A stretch of 64,000 bases of DNA from Mytilus trossulus (GCF_036588685.1 NC_086378.1:81609127-81673126), one strand, 5' to 3'. Positions 47,145 to 59,376 are shown, counted from the first letter of the stretch. The notes: generated by a model from the letters alone, not told the origin. Numbers and translations: made by a program.

Positions 47145-49780
47145 AACCAATAAAAAATTTCATAATTATTTTCATACAAACTTGAACCGAGCGATATTAT
47201 TACTGTTCACGTTTCCTCTTTGTTTTAGATCTTTACAAACAACTGTAATAAATATATATATATATATATACATAGGCTATCAAGTCTTATTGAAGATCTT
47301 AATCTTAGATTTGAAGTTGCAAATGTCCATATATAGAGAAAGACTCTGTCATTTCCTCACTAGTTTAATGCTAGGTGGTGGGGGTTAAGTCATAAATCAT
47401 TGACAACAAGGCGTAAATATAACAAGCAGATTTTTTTAACAATATTACCGGACCATGATTCCAATGAATTCGTTTTTCGTTATCATACGGTCTCTCGAGA
47501 TATTGTCCATAATTTAGCTTTTAAAATTCCCCCTTCTGACATCGACATATTTCTAAATAACTGCATCACTCAAGCACTCTACCACATGCTATAATTGGTA
47601 GAACTTATATCCATCTCCAAATAAGACTAAAATTCGCTATAAGCCATGTTGGTACATTAATAATTTAAATTTACTTTTGTTATTGTCACCGTACTATTGA
47701 ATATGATTTGTGTTCTTTATAATACTCGGAGTTCAGTATTTTTGTGATTTTTTTGCAATTGTAAAAACATATTTACCCCTTTTGTTATATAGAAATTAAG
47801 TTAAACAAATGAAAATTACATAAAAAAAACTTGAAAATAAGTATTGAATTAATCCCTCCTTTAGTATTGCAAATTTACAAAGTACTCTCTTTAAAATCGC
47901 CAGTCTGAATATGAATGTACGAATAGCCAGTGGATATTAAACAAGCAATACATTAGCATTGCTTAAATACAAAAATCACAAGCGATAACAGATAACGTTT
48001 ACATTTAGCTTTTAAAAACTTCCTTTACTAGAACATTGTAGAAATAGAGCTTATTTAATACTGGTTTTCCGATTTCTAAAAATAGACAAAATAGATTGTG
48101 GTTTGCATAGCAGTAGGTGAGTAAACATTGTGAATATATTGTAAAACTTTTGTAATCATTATTAGTAAATATCGCATAAAATAATTTAACAATCATATTC
48201 TGTTCTGACATCGTCTTGATGATTAGATAAGCCGATTCTATGTATTACCAAATGACACAATCAATCTTCCTTGCACTCTCATGACTCTATAGGACAGTAA
48301 ATATGTGTAAACACCCAGACTGTCCGTTTGATCAAAGTTAATACTGCCACGACAGCTGATTTAAAGCATTCTATATAAAAATGCATTGTTGTTATATTTT
48401 CCATTTGCGAAGTAGTATTATTTAAACCATTTTAATAATTGACAGTCTACCATTTATGGCTGAAGGGGCCATTTTGTACTGCAGATGAAGACTATACAAT
48501 AGCCAAGAATAGGTTGTTTGCGTAAATTATCATTCTAAACGTGCACATAGCGTATCACTGTGATTGTTACTCTATATTTTACGGAGTACATATTATGATT
48601 ATCAATGTAGAGCAGAGAGTGAACGTCAATTTAATAAGTCTTTTGGGGATTTGCCATGCACTGCAATCACTCCAAAAGATCATATCTTTTATTTTGTTTG
48701 ATATAGGCAAACTTTTTAACTTTTGTTATCTATTATTATAAGCACGATGACTATTTAACAATAGTATTACAAACAATAAAAAGGTATTTAAAAGGATAAA
48801 AATAGAAAGCTAACTGCGCAGATTGATAACTATTGTATTCGGTTAAAGGTCCCGTCTCAATGTAAACATTGTAATGATTTAATCGAGGGGAAATATAAAA
48901 TACACAATTAGTCTACTCTTAAGAGGGAAGTGAGTGTTTGTATCTTAAAATCAAGTGTTTAAATTGACGTACACAGTAGTGTCAACATATGTAAACAGTA
49001 TGTTATCATATGCATTACAGGTCTACTTAATGTATAAACGTTAACTTTTGGATTTTAATTTTAGTATAAACAGATTTTGTTTTGTTGATAAAAGATTATT
49101 AATAATCATTTAGTTATTGTTTTTTTGTTTCGTAAGTTTTTGTTTGCCTTTCAAACAATGCATTCGAAATTCAGTTACAAGAAGCTAAACATGTTTACTT
49201 TAAGGTATCTGCATTTATTCCATTTGTTTAGTATTTTGTTTTTCTTGATGATTTATTTATATTTATTAAGCTGCAAGACGTTATTTGTTGGAGTGGCTCA
49301 ATTTTTATTCTTAGCATCTTCACTATGCAAAGGGTAACGATCCAGTGTCCTTCTGTCCACCCTTGGCGGATTGAGATAGAATTAAGGAGACAAAAACATA
49401 CGACGAAATTTTAGTGATGAAGTAAATGTTTTTAATTAACTAATAGAAGTGTATATTCTTGGGCAAATGTTGGAATATCAACGTATATTTTCGTTTCCTG
49501 TTTTACCAAGTCTGTAGACTCTAGATGCTATAATGTTTTCATCTCCACACCGAAGAGAGTTCAAGTTCTACCATTTGTCAATAATTGTATTTTGAATGGG
49601 CGTGACTTTATTGAAACGATAAATGGCGCACCATTGTTGTCACAAACGTTGTTTAATCTACCGAGGATGGAGAGGATGGGAGTGGATTGTATCCCTGTAA
49701 TATGACTTTGTTCTTAGTAGTATTTAAAGAAAAAAATGTTTTATCGTCTTACCTTTTGGTCATACTCTTCAACTTTGTAC
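47145..49780. other. Non-coding, nothing supported
   Basis: Contains an (AT)n microsatellite at 47,251-47,270. A 64-codon ORF at 47,400-47,594 has a balanced composition but no recognisable motif or splice context. Confidence 0.45.
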
Positions 49781-49784
49781 TTGA

Positions 49785-49835
49785 TAGACTTTCTGAATAT
49801 TTTGATATTAGCGTCACTGATGAGTAACAAGTCCC
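49785..49835 (+). repeat. Truncated repeat B hammerhead relic
   Basis: ATATTAGCGTCA then CTGATGA followed by GTAACAAGTC. The motif breaks off after stem II, with no GAAA box. Confidence 0.45.
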
Positions 49836-49940
49836 CTACTTTTGATCTTCGCTCTCTTGTTGATCTCAAACTATAGGGAGAGGAATAAAAAAAAAGGTTA
49901 TAAAAAAAGGAATATAATTGACTGTTAAGTACGATCTATA

Positions 49941-50384
49941 GGTTGCATTTCTGTAAATATTGACGATGCACTTTCCCATAGGAACTCCTTTTACGGCGAA
50001 AACTGTACCACTTTAACTATGAAGTTTTGAAAAAAATCTTTTTCTAGAATTGAAAGTTCATTTGCACCACAATTTTTTCAAAGGTCAAATTTAGGGCTGT
50101 GCGGCATATTTTCAACGTTTATATGCCCTGAACTTCTCAGAGTTTAAATTTACACTAATTTTCTTAACTACCCCTACCTCGAATGAAAGGTTACCACAGA
50201 TTTCAATGTAAACAATATGCACGTGTTTATTTACTGGTAACATTCCCAAGTTCTGTCTGAGATATGGAACACAGAGAGCATAACTGGGAACCAGCATTTA
50301 AACAAAATTAATTTTCTATGAATATTCAATTTCTCCCCAAAAGAGGCGTGTTTTCAGAAACAGCTGTATTTACAAAGTGCAACC
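49941..50384. mobile_element. MITE-like element, copy 1
   Basis: 444 bp from GGTTGCATTTCTGTAAATA to TATTTACAAAGTGCAACC, an imperfect terminal inverted repeat of about 19 bp, flanked on both sides by TATA (49,937-49,940 and 50,385-50,388). It is about 95% like copy 2 by eye. No ORF of note. Confidence 0.7.
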
Positions 50385-51621
50385 TATACAGACATTTATT
50401 CAAATAGAACACTCTCTAAAATAAGTTTTTCTCACATTAGTACTCATTTATCAGAATTATAGTCTTTAAGAAATCACTGTGTATACTCTAAGTTTTTCTT
50501 TACTATTAATTGTATACCCCCTTCCCTGTTTCAATTTTTTTAAGAATTTGAAAACAAGACTTTTATCATTGCCAGCTTACCCCATTTGCATATTTTCTAA
50601 TAAAAAATGCATAGAACCTGTTAAAAACTGTTTTGATAACATATTGAAAGCATATCAGAATATCATAAATGTTATATTTAGCAGTCAATCATTACAACAT
50701 TCAAGATTATATAAAGTATCTAATCGAGCATCTGTCTCCAGTCCATATCTTACTGTATGTCTATTTGTCAATCAAAGAACACATTTTCTGCCTCAAATGG
50801 TCAATTTAGAATTCTTGTCACAACAGTATCATCTGTAACCATATATCTGACACAATTTAGTTACTATATATACTAAAAGTGTTCAAATAAAGCCATATTT
50901 GCAATATTTGTATGTATGCAGATACCAGTCTTATATATAAATTCACTTAAAATGTTGTAGAGATGACTGCTAGCATCTGATTTTTGCATAACTTCCAAGC
51001 ATAGTTATTGTTTTCTATATCAAGAACTTTAAAATCATAAAATCATAGCATCTACAAGTTAAATTGTTCGTTTTATGACACAGGGGGTAGGCAATTTTCT
51101 TTATCTTTTGCCCCTGGGGCCTCAAATTTCCTAAATCATTCTGCTGTTTCTAGCAATTTGGAATATTTAGTACATATTCAGGATAGAACACACTATTGTA
51201 AGTTTTCTTGAGATATTTTTGTTTTTCTAGCTTGCATTTATTATGCCGTGTTGACAAAAAAAGCAGATTTCGGTGTTGCGGCTTAATTCTGGGTTATAGA
51301 AAGGACACAAATACTCCATAAATTATATTCAGCAAGGATCTTTGAGTTTTAATGACTGCGAAAAGTAAATATAAGCACTTATTAACAATTTAACTTACCA
51401 ATATGCAAATATTATGAATTAATTTCGTATCCAGGACTTTAAGTAGACTATGCATACTGTAAACTGTGAAGTTATGCTGAGTCATCATATCTAAGGCCCA
51501 GGATTCTATCAATCTTCATTAAATATTTATAAAACTTCATATTTGAGTTAATTTCATGAAAATCTGTGAAATAAAGCAAATTTGGTTAAATTCTGAGTGT
51601 TCCCCTTTTTCACCCTATATA
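50385..51621. other. Spacer between the MITE copies
   Basis: A 119-codon plus-strand ORF (50,479-50,838) is hydrophobic at its start and shows no known motif. I do not credit it as a gene. Confidence 0.4.
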
Positions 51622-52067
51622 GTTTGCATTTCTGTAAATATTGACAATGCAATTTCTCATAGGAACTCCTTTTACGGCTAAAACTGTACCACTTTTGCTA
51701 TGAAGTTTTGAGAAAAATCTTATCCTAGAATTGAAAGTTCATTTGCACCACAATTGTTTTCAAAGGTGTAAATAAAGGGCTGTGCGGCATATTTTCAACG
51801 TTTATATGCCCTGAACTTCTCAGAGTTTAAATTTTCACTAATTTTCTTAACTACCCCTACCTCGAATGAAAGGTTACCACAGATTTCAATGTAAACAATA
51901 TGCACGTGTTTATTTACTGGTAACATTCCCAAGTTCTGTCTGAGATATGGAACACAGAGAGCATAACTGGGAACCAGCTTTTAAACAAAATTAATTTTCT
52001 ATGAATATTCAATTTCTCCCCAAAAGAGGCGTGTTTTCAGAAACACCTGTATTTACAAAGTGCAACC
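51622..52067. mobile_element. MITE-like element, copy 2
   Basis: 446 bp, same orientation as copy 1, from GTTTGCATTTCTGTAAATA to TATTTACAAAGTGCAACC. Flanks are TATA on the left and TCTA on the right. Shared interior blocks include GGAACTCCTTTTACGGC, GGTTACCACAGATTTCAATG and AAAAGAGGCGTGTTTTCAG. Confidence 0.7.
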
Positions 52068-52483
52068 TCTAAGGAAATTTCAATTAAATGAATTGCAGCA
52101 GAAAAAAAGTTTTCTTATTCCAATTACATTATTAATAATTTAAGCTACATATATGATTGCGACGAGTACTAATGAAAACAAACCCACAATATGAACAAAT
52201 TTTTAATTATGTTTATTGAAAAAAATCACAGATGTAGTTCTAACTGTAACTCGTTGCACGAAACTACCTATAACAATATGGATTTAGCAATATCTATACA
52301 TATTGAAACAGGACAATACAATATATGTCTTAAATATATAATAGATTTAGAAATGATTGCTATTCTGTTTTTGTCTTTAACATTTTACAAACAAAATTAC
52401 AAATGGCAAAGCTATACAGTAAAACAATGATACATTAATTAATTTCATTTAAACTACAGGTAGAAAATAATCAGCTTGTTGCA

Positions 52484-52535
52484 ATGGAAGACGAGGAAAA
52501 GTCCAATCATTCTTCAGACGGAGGAGGTGAAAACG
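52484..52535 (+). CDS. Candidate first coding exon of the nSTAND gene
   Basis: ATG at 52,484 opens an acidic peptide (MEDEEKSNHSSDGGGEN); the frame stays open to a TAA at 52,736. A donor-like ACG|GTGAGG at 52,535/52,536 ends it in phase 1, exactly the phase required by the next candidate exon at 54,388. An acceptor-like AAACTACAG lies just upstream of the ATG, so it may instead be an internal exon beginning at 52,460. An unspliced 84-residue ORF is the alternative. Confidence 0.4.
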
Positions 52536-53109
52536 GTGAGGATATCTTCTCCAACGAAGATGGAGCAATGTCAATTACAAAGGAAAAACCACTTGCCAAC
52601 TCTAAACCATGTGTAGAAAATATTCAAATAACTGGCCGGTTAAATTGTATGGTGTCCACTGAAACTTTGCATTTAGATACTGAGAGATCACCAATTAATA
52701 TATCACGAGTGAACAGCATGGAAATGTATATGACCTAACCGACGAGCAACGATGGTAATACTTCAAGTTTTCTTTAATTATATACCAAAAAATAACTTAA
52801 TCAGAAAATATTATTACTGAAAATGCAGAAATTATTTCGAGGTTTTTTTTATTGCGAATAATGCGACTGAGTTGTAAACGCAATAATTAAAACTTATTGT
52901 TTGTAATATTTTAACTGAATTAAGCATGACTTTTCTCAAAATCGTAAAAATTAAAATCGCATTCAAGTGTAAAATGACAAAATCGCAATAATAAATGCAC
53001 GCAATAATTTCTGAATTTACAGTATATCTTTTGGCAAAAAAAATAACACAGTTAGTATTATATGTACTATTTAACATGTAGGAATATACCTATCGTCATA
53101 TTTTGTTTA

Positions 53110-53110
<1 letters not shown>

Positions 53111-53150
<40 letters not shown>
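53111..53150 (+). repeat. (GTCT)10 microsatellite
   Basis: Ten uninterrupted GTCT units, followed by GTTTGTC. Confidence 0.97.
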
Positions 53151-53157
<7 letters not shown>

Positions 53158-53589
53158 GTCCAGCTAATCAGTTTACTACAGGGTTTTCTTCATGCTTGAA
53201 GATATTGATTCGATATTGGGTGTATTGTTTTACCATGACTTTTATCTGATCAAGTTTGAATTTTGTTCCGGTCTGATGATTTTAAGCAGAGTTATATATG
53301 GTCCTTGGACTTCACTAAGATAATCAGAATTCACAATTTTTCTGTCAAGCTTGAAGATAATGATTTGACATTTGAAAACAGTTTACACCATGACACGTTA
53401 TAGATCAAGTTTGAATTTTGTTTCAATGCATAACCGGTATGGGACTATGTATTGCCATACAATACTCACAAAATGTTTGTCATCTATAAGATTACATTTT
53501 TGAACAGTTTGACTAGCGTGGAATGTGACAACGATGCAACTGTCATAGTCTAATAGTCGTCGTCGTAAAAAATTCACTCATCTTCTCTG

Positions 53590-54060
53590 AAACTAATGAA
53601 CCCATTTCTTATCTTGGAGTGTGTGATCCCGGGCGTGTTTCCTATCATGATTGTCTTGATGGAGACTTGCTTTTGAACTCAGGGTTCTAAATGATGAATT
53701 TGAAGTCATAACTTCGGTATGGGCTTTGCTCATTGTTAAAGGCCGTACGGTGACCTATAGTTGTTAATGTCTGTGTCATTTTGGTCTTTTGTGGATAAGT
53801 TTCTCATTGGCAATAATACCACATCTTCTTTTGTACAATTTCGTAAATTTTATGGACGCCATCACGAGTTGGTTGACCGTTATGTAATATCCATTACACA
53901 GATGATATTGGATATGTTCTTTATGTTTCCGTTTTGCCAAATTAGAATATTTACCGGGTTTGTAATAACATGAACAACTCGACAGATGCCACATATTGAG
54001 CAGGATCACATCTTCTAATTTCAGAATGCATTTCTCTACCTATATTTGAAGGTGGTTTTC
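53590..54060 (+). pseudogene. Mosaic of RT-element remnant and repeat A fragment
   Basis: Decayed RT-element sequence (GTGTTTCCTATCATGATTGTCTTGATGG) is followed by a repeat A end (CCTATAGTTGTTAATGTCTG, TTTCTCATTGGCAATAATAC; 53,735-53,830). The RT family then returns as KFYGRHHELVDRYVISITQM (53,840-53,910), and a repeat D fragment with GAGCAGGATC follows. It is non-functional. Confidence 0.55.
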
Positions 54061-54387
54061 CCAAATCCATTTGTTTGGTTAACCGAGGTTCACAACATAT
54101 GTTCAAAGTTTTGTTAGACAATCAATATTCTGTATTACCACTTCTAACTTTTTCATACGAATGACCACGTGTTCTCACGTTGCCATACATTTACAAGTTG
54201 ATGTAGAATGTGTGTGTTATAATACCCTCAAACTATTATTGAATGTAACAAAACATGTCAACAATATCCGAAATGCTTAGTCAATTTCATACACATGTGC
54301 AAGAAATAAAATCACTTTTTGGTAAAGCTTCAATTGATAAGCATATTCAAAGATTTTGTAATATGTCGTTGTTTTAATTTGTTTTAG

Positions 54388-54456
54388 GGGTATCCATTGG
54401 AAAAGCTGATTGTGTACAAATAAACCTCAACCCTGAAGCAGGAAGAGGCGAAAAAA
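54388..54456 (+). CDS. Candidate internal exon of the nSTAND gene
   Basis: Flanked by acceptor TTTAATTTGTTTTAG (AG 54,386-54,387) and donor GTGAGTAACG (54,457). The 69-nt exon is open in only one frame, entering and leaving in phase 1, and encodes VSIGKADCVQINLNPEAGRG plus EK. Its phase matches both the 52.5 kb donor and the 62,430 acceptor. Codon-level and transcript support are absent, so this is a structural inference. Confidence 0.45.
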
Positions 54457-55216
54457 GTGAGTAACGTTAAAAGCAAAATTCAATATTTCACAGGTAGCAA
54501 CAGTATACATTTGATCGTGTGCCAGTTTGAACTTTGAGCGCCTGAGAGTTGTGTTCTGTGTTAAAGGCAATACTGTAATTTTCCCATAAAAATATTATCG
54601 ACATTTTATACACGTCCTTACAGTTTAATATTTTCTGCTACTTGAAAAAGATAGACAATTACGTTACAGATCAGTGCAGCAATTTTTCACTTGCTCATGT
54701 CCATTTATCTATGAAATGAACACGGCTTTAGTTATACTACAGAACAACTATCATTTTATCTTGTACACCTAAAAAAAGTTTTACTTACTATATTTCACTT
54801 TATTTCATATTTTCAACACAATAATGAACATATTGTATCAACACAGATTTAATTCCTTTTGTTTTGTTTGATACTTATTTCATCAGTGGGAATATTAGCT
54901 CGTCCTAGCCGGGTCGCTTGGTATTCTAGCTAAAAATCAGTATCAAAATCAAAAATGCAATTATTCGATATGTAATAGAAACGTAGTTTAAGTGTGGTGT
55001 ATATTATCATTTTTGTTTTAATGAAAAACATATCTTTGCAATTGCACTGTCATATTTATATCAATTAACTTATTTTGTGAGCTTTTTTAATTTTCTGAAA
55101 GTAAGCTTGTTAAGGAATTATATCATTTAAGAAAACCTGACATTAATTTCAAAATAAGTATATTTTGTACTTTTACTGTCTTGTTCAAAAGAATGAATTT
55201 GTATTTTGCAATAGTG

Positions 55217-55221
55217 AGATT
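55217..55221. repeat. Target site duplication, left (AGATT)
   Basis: AGATT directly precedes the left LTR and recurs at 60,118-60,122 directly after the right LTR. Five bases is the usual BEL/Pao duplication. Confidence 0.9.
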
Positions 55222-55962
55222 TGTACTGATAAGTCGTTGAGAGTTCAACTGTTTATTGGTATAGACCTCCGGAGAGGGTAAAAAACTGAAAATACAAAAT
55301 AACAAACATAAGCATACTATTGAGTCAATAAATGTCAAAAAGTAGTACATTCACAAAGAAAATGGTTACATAGTTCAATACAAGTAACTCTTGTACACTA
55401 CACTTCGAAAAACAACATCAATATATCAGAAAAAGGTTACACGTAAGTATCTATATATGCAATAAAAATGACAGGTTGCATATGTCATTGACTGTAGTTT
55501 AAATATCGTGCACGATAAAAAAATTGACACGTTAAAACTGTGCGGTACTGTAGTTCTAGAAAATTCGAGCGTGACCCTTGTCTACATCGATAAAACACAA
55601 AAATAAATCCTAATATGTGGGATTGACAAATACAGAATGGAATTAAAGGGCAAATGCATACATAAAAAATACACAAACAGTACTGTAAATTCACAGCGGC
55701 AATATTTTTCATGTCGTGCGTAAATGAGCACCAATAATCAAAAATGAGTTTGCATAAAATGTATAGTTCAACAATATGCACAACGATATAAAAAATGAGC
55801 ACAGATATAAAAGGTAAACTTACTCTAGTGGTGGATTAAACTTCAAATAGAAAAAACAGCGTGCTTCAGTTTTGACAAATATCGAGGGATAAAAGAGACT
55901 GGGGAGTGAAATGATACAAAAAGGACGACATGGTCAATTCGGCACTTTACCAAAACAGTACA
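55222..55962 (-). repeat. 3' LTR of the BEL/Pao element
   Basis: 741 bp, starting TGTACTGATAAG and ending CCAAAACAGTACA on the plus strand; the outer 7 bp are perfect inverted repeats. The 105-codon ORF inside is identical in both LTRs and is not thought to be a gene. Confidence 0.95.
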
Positions 55963-55972
55963 CTCCTCCTCT
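55963..55972 (-). promoter_or_regulatory. Polypurine tract of the BEL/Pao element
   Basis: On the minus strand AGAGGAGGAG abuts the 3' LTR, the expected place of the plus-strand primer. Its presence suggests the cis signals for reverse transcription are kept. Confidence 0.75.
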
Positions 55973-56122
55973 GATTTCATAGGAAATCACTACATTTTCA
56001 AAATAAAAGGATAATATCATATGAAAAATTAGCATGTTATAATAATTGTTTATGTATCAAATGTGGTTGATTAAACACAATGTCACTGTCATAGTCACTC
56101 GGCTTCAATAAGCGAAATAGTC

Positions 56123-59100
56123 CTAAGTAATCGGTCTGAAGTGAAAGTTTCTGTTTACACATGAAGGTCCAATGTACTTCTTCTGTGTAGGCAAATGTTC
56201 AAGTTGGCTCAATGAAGGTAAACTTGATTCCCATGTTTGATTTAGTGATTCTGAGAATGGATTATACCAATCACAAGTAGACGAAAGCCTTAAGGTTGGA
56301 CTTATTAATAACTTGTCCTTGATAATCACGGGTGTTGCTAAGCTAATTGGGTCATACAAACTGTTGACTGTTGACAGAAATCCACGGCGTGAAAATGGCT
56401 TGTTGTCAGAAGACACTCTTAAGGTGAACTCGTCTAGTTCTGTGTCCCAGGAGAGACCTAAGTTCATCTGTAACAAGAGATTTGCTGATCCAAGGTCGAG
56501 GTCCTTGAGATTTGTGGCAAGGTCATCTGATTGATATGCTTCGAGCACTGATCTGCAGTTTGAAGCGACTGTATCTAACTCATGAGTGGGCTTTTCAGAG
56601 TTGCAACCTAAATTCATATCAAATGATTTTGTTCCATGGTTTGATCTTTGCGTACTGTTCTCTAAAAGAGGTTTGTCTGGTATAAACTTCTCGAAAGTTG
56701 GGTCTAAACCAACTGGTGTCTCACTATCACACGGAAATAAAAACGCAGATTGTACATTGCCGACAATAACGGTTTTGTTCACGTTGACATGTTGCTGTTC
56801 CTGAAATCTTCCCAGACATACATTCCCCACAATAACCCATCCTAAGCGCAAACGTTGTGCATACGGTACCTCTGCGACTCCTATACGATGTTCAATAACA
56901 TGGTGTGCTTGAATTAGGTCGCGGCCTATTAACATCTGTATCTCAGACTGATTGTCAATGTCAGGAATACAACTTGCTATGTCCATCATGTGTGGATAAC
57001 TTGAGGCTACGGCAGATGAGGGTATTTCCTCCCGATTGTTAGGAATGTCGTTACACTCTATTATTTCAGGTACGTTAAGACAGGATGACCCGTCCAGTGA
57101 CTCTAGTACGTATCCGGAAGCCCTTCGTCCACTACTGACGAACCTCCCTGCACAAGAAGCAAGTGCGTATTCGAATTCTTTGCCATTTTCTCTGAAGAAA
57201 TTGAAGAAGTCTGAAGTAGCTAAACTTCTGTTACTTTGGTCGTCTAACACGCAGTAAACATTTTTGAAATGTTCTGGCCTATCAGAATGATATACTTTGG
57301 CGAGTACTATCTTGGAGCAAGATTTACTAGTATTGTATATTGAGTCACATATTTTAGTGCATATGCTGCTAATCTGTTCATTTGAATTCTCCTCTTCCTG
57401 CTTTTGCAGGGGTTCATTTTCAATGTCTATGTGTAAGGCTGAGGGATGGTCACAAGAACCACACATGCTACATTTGACGTTCTCTGTACATTTGTCACGG
57501 AAATGTCTCTTAGGTCCGCAACACTTGAAACACAAACCTTTCTGCTTAATTAAATCAAGTCTCTCTGATAATGGTTTAGCACGAAAACCACGGCACGCGT
57601 TGAGTGTATGGTTAGTTCCGTGAAGTGGACACAAGTCCTCATTCGACTTCTGAAACGGTGGCCTGTTGTCATGGTTACCAATGTCGGTTTTGATGCTTGA
57701 CACTTGCATTGGACTTTGAAATCTTGTTTGCCTAGACGTGGTTGGTTTTGTGTCTTGATTGTCATAAATAAATCCAGGGTCGTTACGCACTTTAGCAATG
57801 TTTTGCAGGAATGGCACAAAGAAAGAGAACGGTGGATATGCTCCGTTGTTTTTTGACTTATAACCATTGGCAGTAGTCGTCCACTTTTCTTGAATGTTGT
57901 ACGGTAGCCTGGTTACAAAACGATTAACACCAAGGGAGGAATCAAAGTAAGCAAATATGGTAGAAAACTTTTCATCTCTACGAATAGACTCTATCTCTGC
58001 AGCCAAGTCTGCTAAGTCGTAAAGTTCCTTTCGGTTGTCGTTTGAAAGTTTTGGAAAGTTAACTATACGTGAGTGCAGTGAGGATTCGATAATCTCTGGA
58101 CTGCCGAATCTGGCATCTAAACGTTCCCATATAAGACCAACTGCAGTAGCTGGATTATGAGCATTAGCACATCTTATGTTCTGAGCATGCTGTTTTGAGC
58201 TTGGTCCCAAATACTTTGTAAGAAGGTCCAACTGTTCTAATGGGTTTGTATCTAACTCAGTCATTATGTGTTGAAAACTAATTTTCCAAGATGAATAATG
58301 TGACGGCTGGTCATCAAATGATATGAGCCTAGATGTGATTAAATCTTTCTTCACCATGAACTTGGCCAATTCTTGTGCTTCGTTCCTCTGAGTTGGAACG
58401 AAAGGTTGTGCTGTAGGATTCAATGGTCCTAAAGAATGAATAGGAATATTTACATTGTTCACTTCAAGGTTATGTTTGCTCAAATGTAAGGAGTGGTGTG
58501 AGCGCTGTTGCTCCACAAATTCTGCTGTACGTTGTTCTGTAATGTTACGTGTATCTAGTATGTTAGCACTACAGTACTTTCTTTCAGACATTTTGTTTTC
58601 ATTGGCATGTTGAACTACTGGATCAGCGATCCTTGGTGGTTCGCAACTTTCACCATAGTCTTTAAGATCGAAATCCAATGCCTTCTTAACAGCTTGTAAT
58701 CCCGACTCAGCTTCGTCAACGTCTCGCTTCATAGCGAGGACATTTTTCTCTGCTTTGAGTGTAGCTTCGCGGTGCAACAACTCCGCCTCCTCTTTAGCAT
58801 ATTTAAGTCGTGTCTTAGCGGTTTCAAGTTTCACTGTTTGTTTAAGAATCTCTGATTGAGCACTTAGTGATGAGTGTCTTGTTGACACAGTATGACGAGA
58901 ACTATGTTGGGAGCTACGACTTTTATGAGTTCGTTCACTATTTTCTATTGATCTTCTAGGTAGCAATTCACTTAGATGTTGTTTGACAACTGATATCTTA
59001 GCCTTTAAAGCATATAATGACACTTTAAATGATGCATGCTCACTTTCACTTTCTCTTGTCCTATATGATTTTAAGTAATCAAAATATCTGTTAGCTTCTT

Positions 59101-59332
59101 TCTCATACTTTTCTGACAGTTTCAGAAGTTCCTCTCTGTATGTTGACGCTGTGGACAGGTCCACCACTGGGTTATCTTCAACGTCTAATAAAATAGCGTC
59201 TATATCTCGTTTTATAGTTCTGAGGATATAGTGATGTCTTTCATTAGATTGTTCGAAAAGATGGTCTCCATCTGATGTTAGTGTTCTCAAAGATCTGAGC
59301 TCTCTGTCAGAAACGGATTCTGAGTGTGACAT
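56123..59332 (-). CDS. BEL/Pao Gag-protease fused to post-RT connection domain (RT deleted)
   Basis: 1,069 residues. The N-terminal half has helical/coiled-coil stretches (about 155-215), then the BEL/Pao Gag domain (DUF1759-like, about 330-510). Two zinc knuckles follow: CFKCCGPKRHFRDKC (601-615) and CSMCGSCDHPSALH (621-634, C-x2-C-x4-H-x4-H). The aspartic protease carries LDDQSNRSL (696-704) and LIGRDLI (801-807). At about 915-925 the sequence jumps straight to SNCRSVLEAYQSDDLA...LKDLDLG and the Pao connection region LGLSWDTELDEFTLRVSS...FSRRGFLSTVNSLYDPISLA (about 959-998), which normally comes after RT. The palm with its Y-x-D-D is thus removed in frame. The ORF ends soon after (…FHFRPIT), before RNase H. 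It could still make capsid and protease. The start is the only Met near the 5' LTR. Confidence 0.88.
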   Translation of the reverse strand: MSHSESVSDRELRSLRTLTSDGDHLFEQSNERHHYILRTIKRDIDAILLDVEDNPVVDLSTASTYREELLKLSEKYEKEANRYFDYLKSYRTRESESEHASFKVSLYALKAKISVVKQHLSELLPRRSIENSERTHKSRSSQHSSRHTVSTRHSSLSAQSEILKQTVKLETAKTRLKYAKEEAELLHREATLKAEKNVLAMKRDVDEAESGLQAVKKALDFDLKDYGESCEPPRIADPVVQHANENKMSERKYCSANILDTRNITEQRTAEFVEQQRSHHSLHLSKHNLEVNNVNIPIHSLGPLNPTAQPFVPTQRNEAQELAKFMVKKDLITSRLISFDDQPSHYSSWKISFQHIMTELDTNPLEQLDLLTKYLGPSSKQHAQNIRCANAHNPATAVGLIWERLDARFGSPEIIESSLHSRIVNFPKLSNDNRKELYDLADLAAEIESIRRDEKFSTIFAYFDSSLGVNRFVTRLPYNIQEKWTTTANGYKSKNNGAYPPFSFFVPFLQNIAKVRNDPGFIYDNQDTKPTTSRQTRFQSPMQVSSIKTDIGNHDNRPPFQKSNEDLCPLHGTNHTLNACRGFRAKPLSERLDLIKQKGLCFKCCGPKRHFRDKCTENVKCSMCGSCDHPSALHIDIENEPLQKQEEENSNEQISSICTKICDSIYNTSKSCSKIVLAKVYHSDRPEHFKNVYCVLDDQSNRSLATSDFFNFFRENGKEFEYALASCAGRFVSSGRRASGYVLESLDGSSCLNVPEIIECNDIPNNREEIPSSAVASSYPHMMDIASCIPDIDNQSEIQMLIGRDLIQAHHVIEHRIGVAEVPYAQRLRLGWVIVGNVCLGRFQEQQHVNVNKTVIVGNVQSAFLFPCDSETPVGLDPTFEKFIPDKPLLENSTQRSNHGTKSFDMNLGCNSEKPTHELDTVASNCRSVLEAYQSDDLATNLKDLDLGSANLLLQMNLGLSWDTELDEFTLRVSSDNKPFSRRGFLSTVNSLYDPISLATPVIIKDKLLISPTLRLSSTCDWYNPFSESLNQTWESSLPSLSQLEHLPTQKKYIGPSCVNRNFHFRPIT

Positions 59333-59376
59333 GTTGAATCTATCTTGGGTTCATCTCTTTAATCTAGATTTTTTAC
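59333..59376 (-). other. Leader between 5' LTR and Gag start; no TGG primer site seen
   Basis: Only 44 nt separate the 5' LTR from the ATG. The minus-strand leader starts GTAAAAAATCTAG and has no TGG that would pair with a tRNA 3' end. It does contain GATGAACCCAAGAT, complementary to a GGGTTC-type sequence. The primer site may be unusual, internal to a tRNA, or lost. Confidence 0.5.

Noticed and set aside
50479-50838. 119-codon ORF between the MITE copies
   Set aside because: No recognisable motif, no splice support and low-complexity composition.
56313-57867. Several ORFs on the plus strand and in another minus frame
   Set aside because: All lie within the BEL/Pao Gag-protease ORF and are shadows of it.
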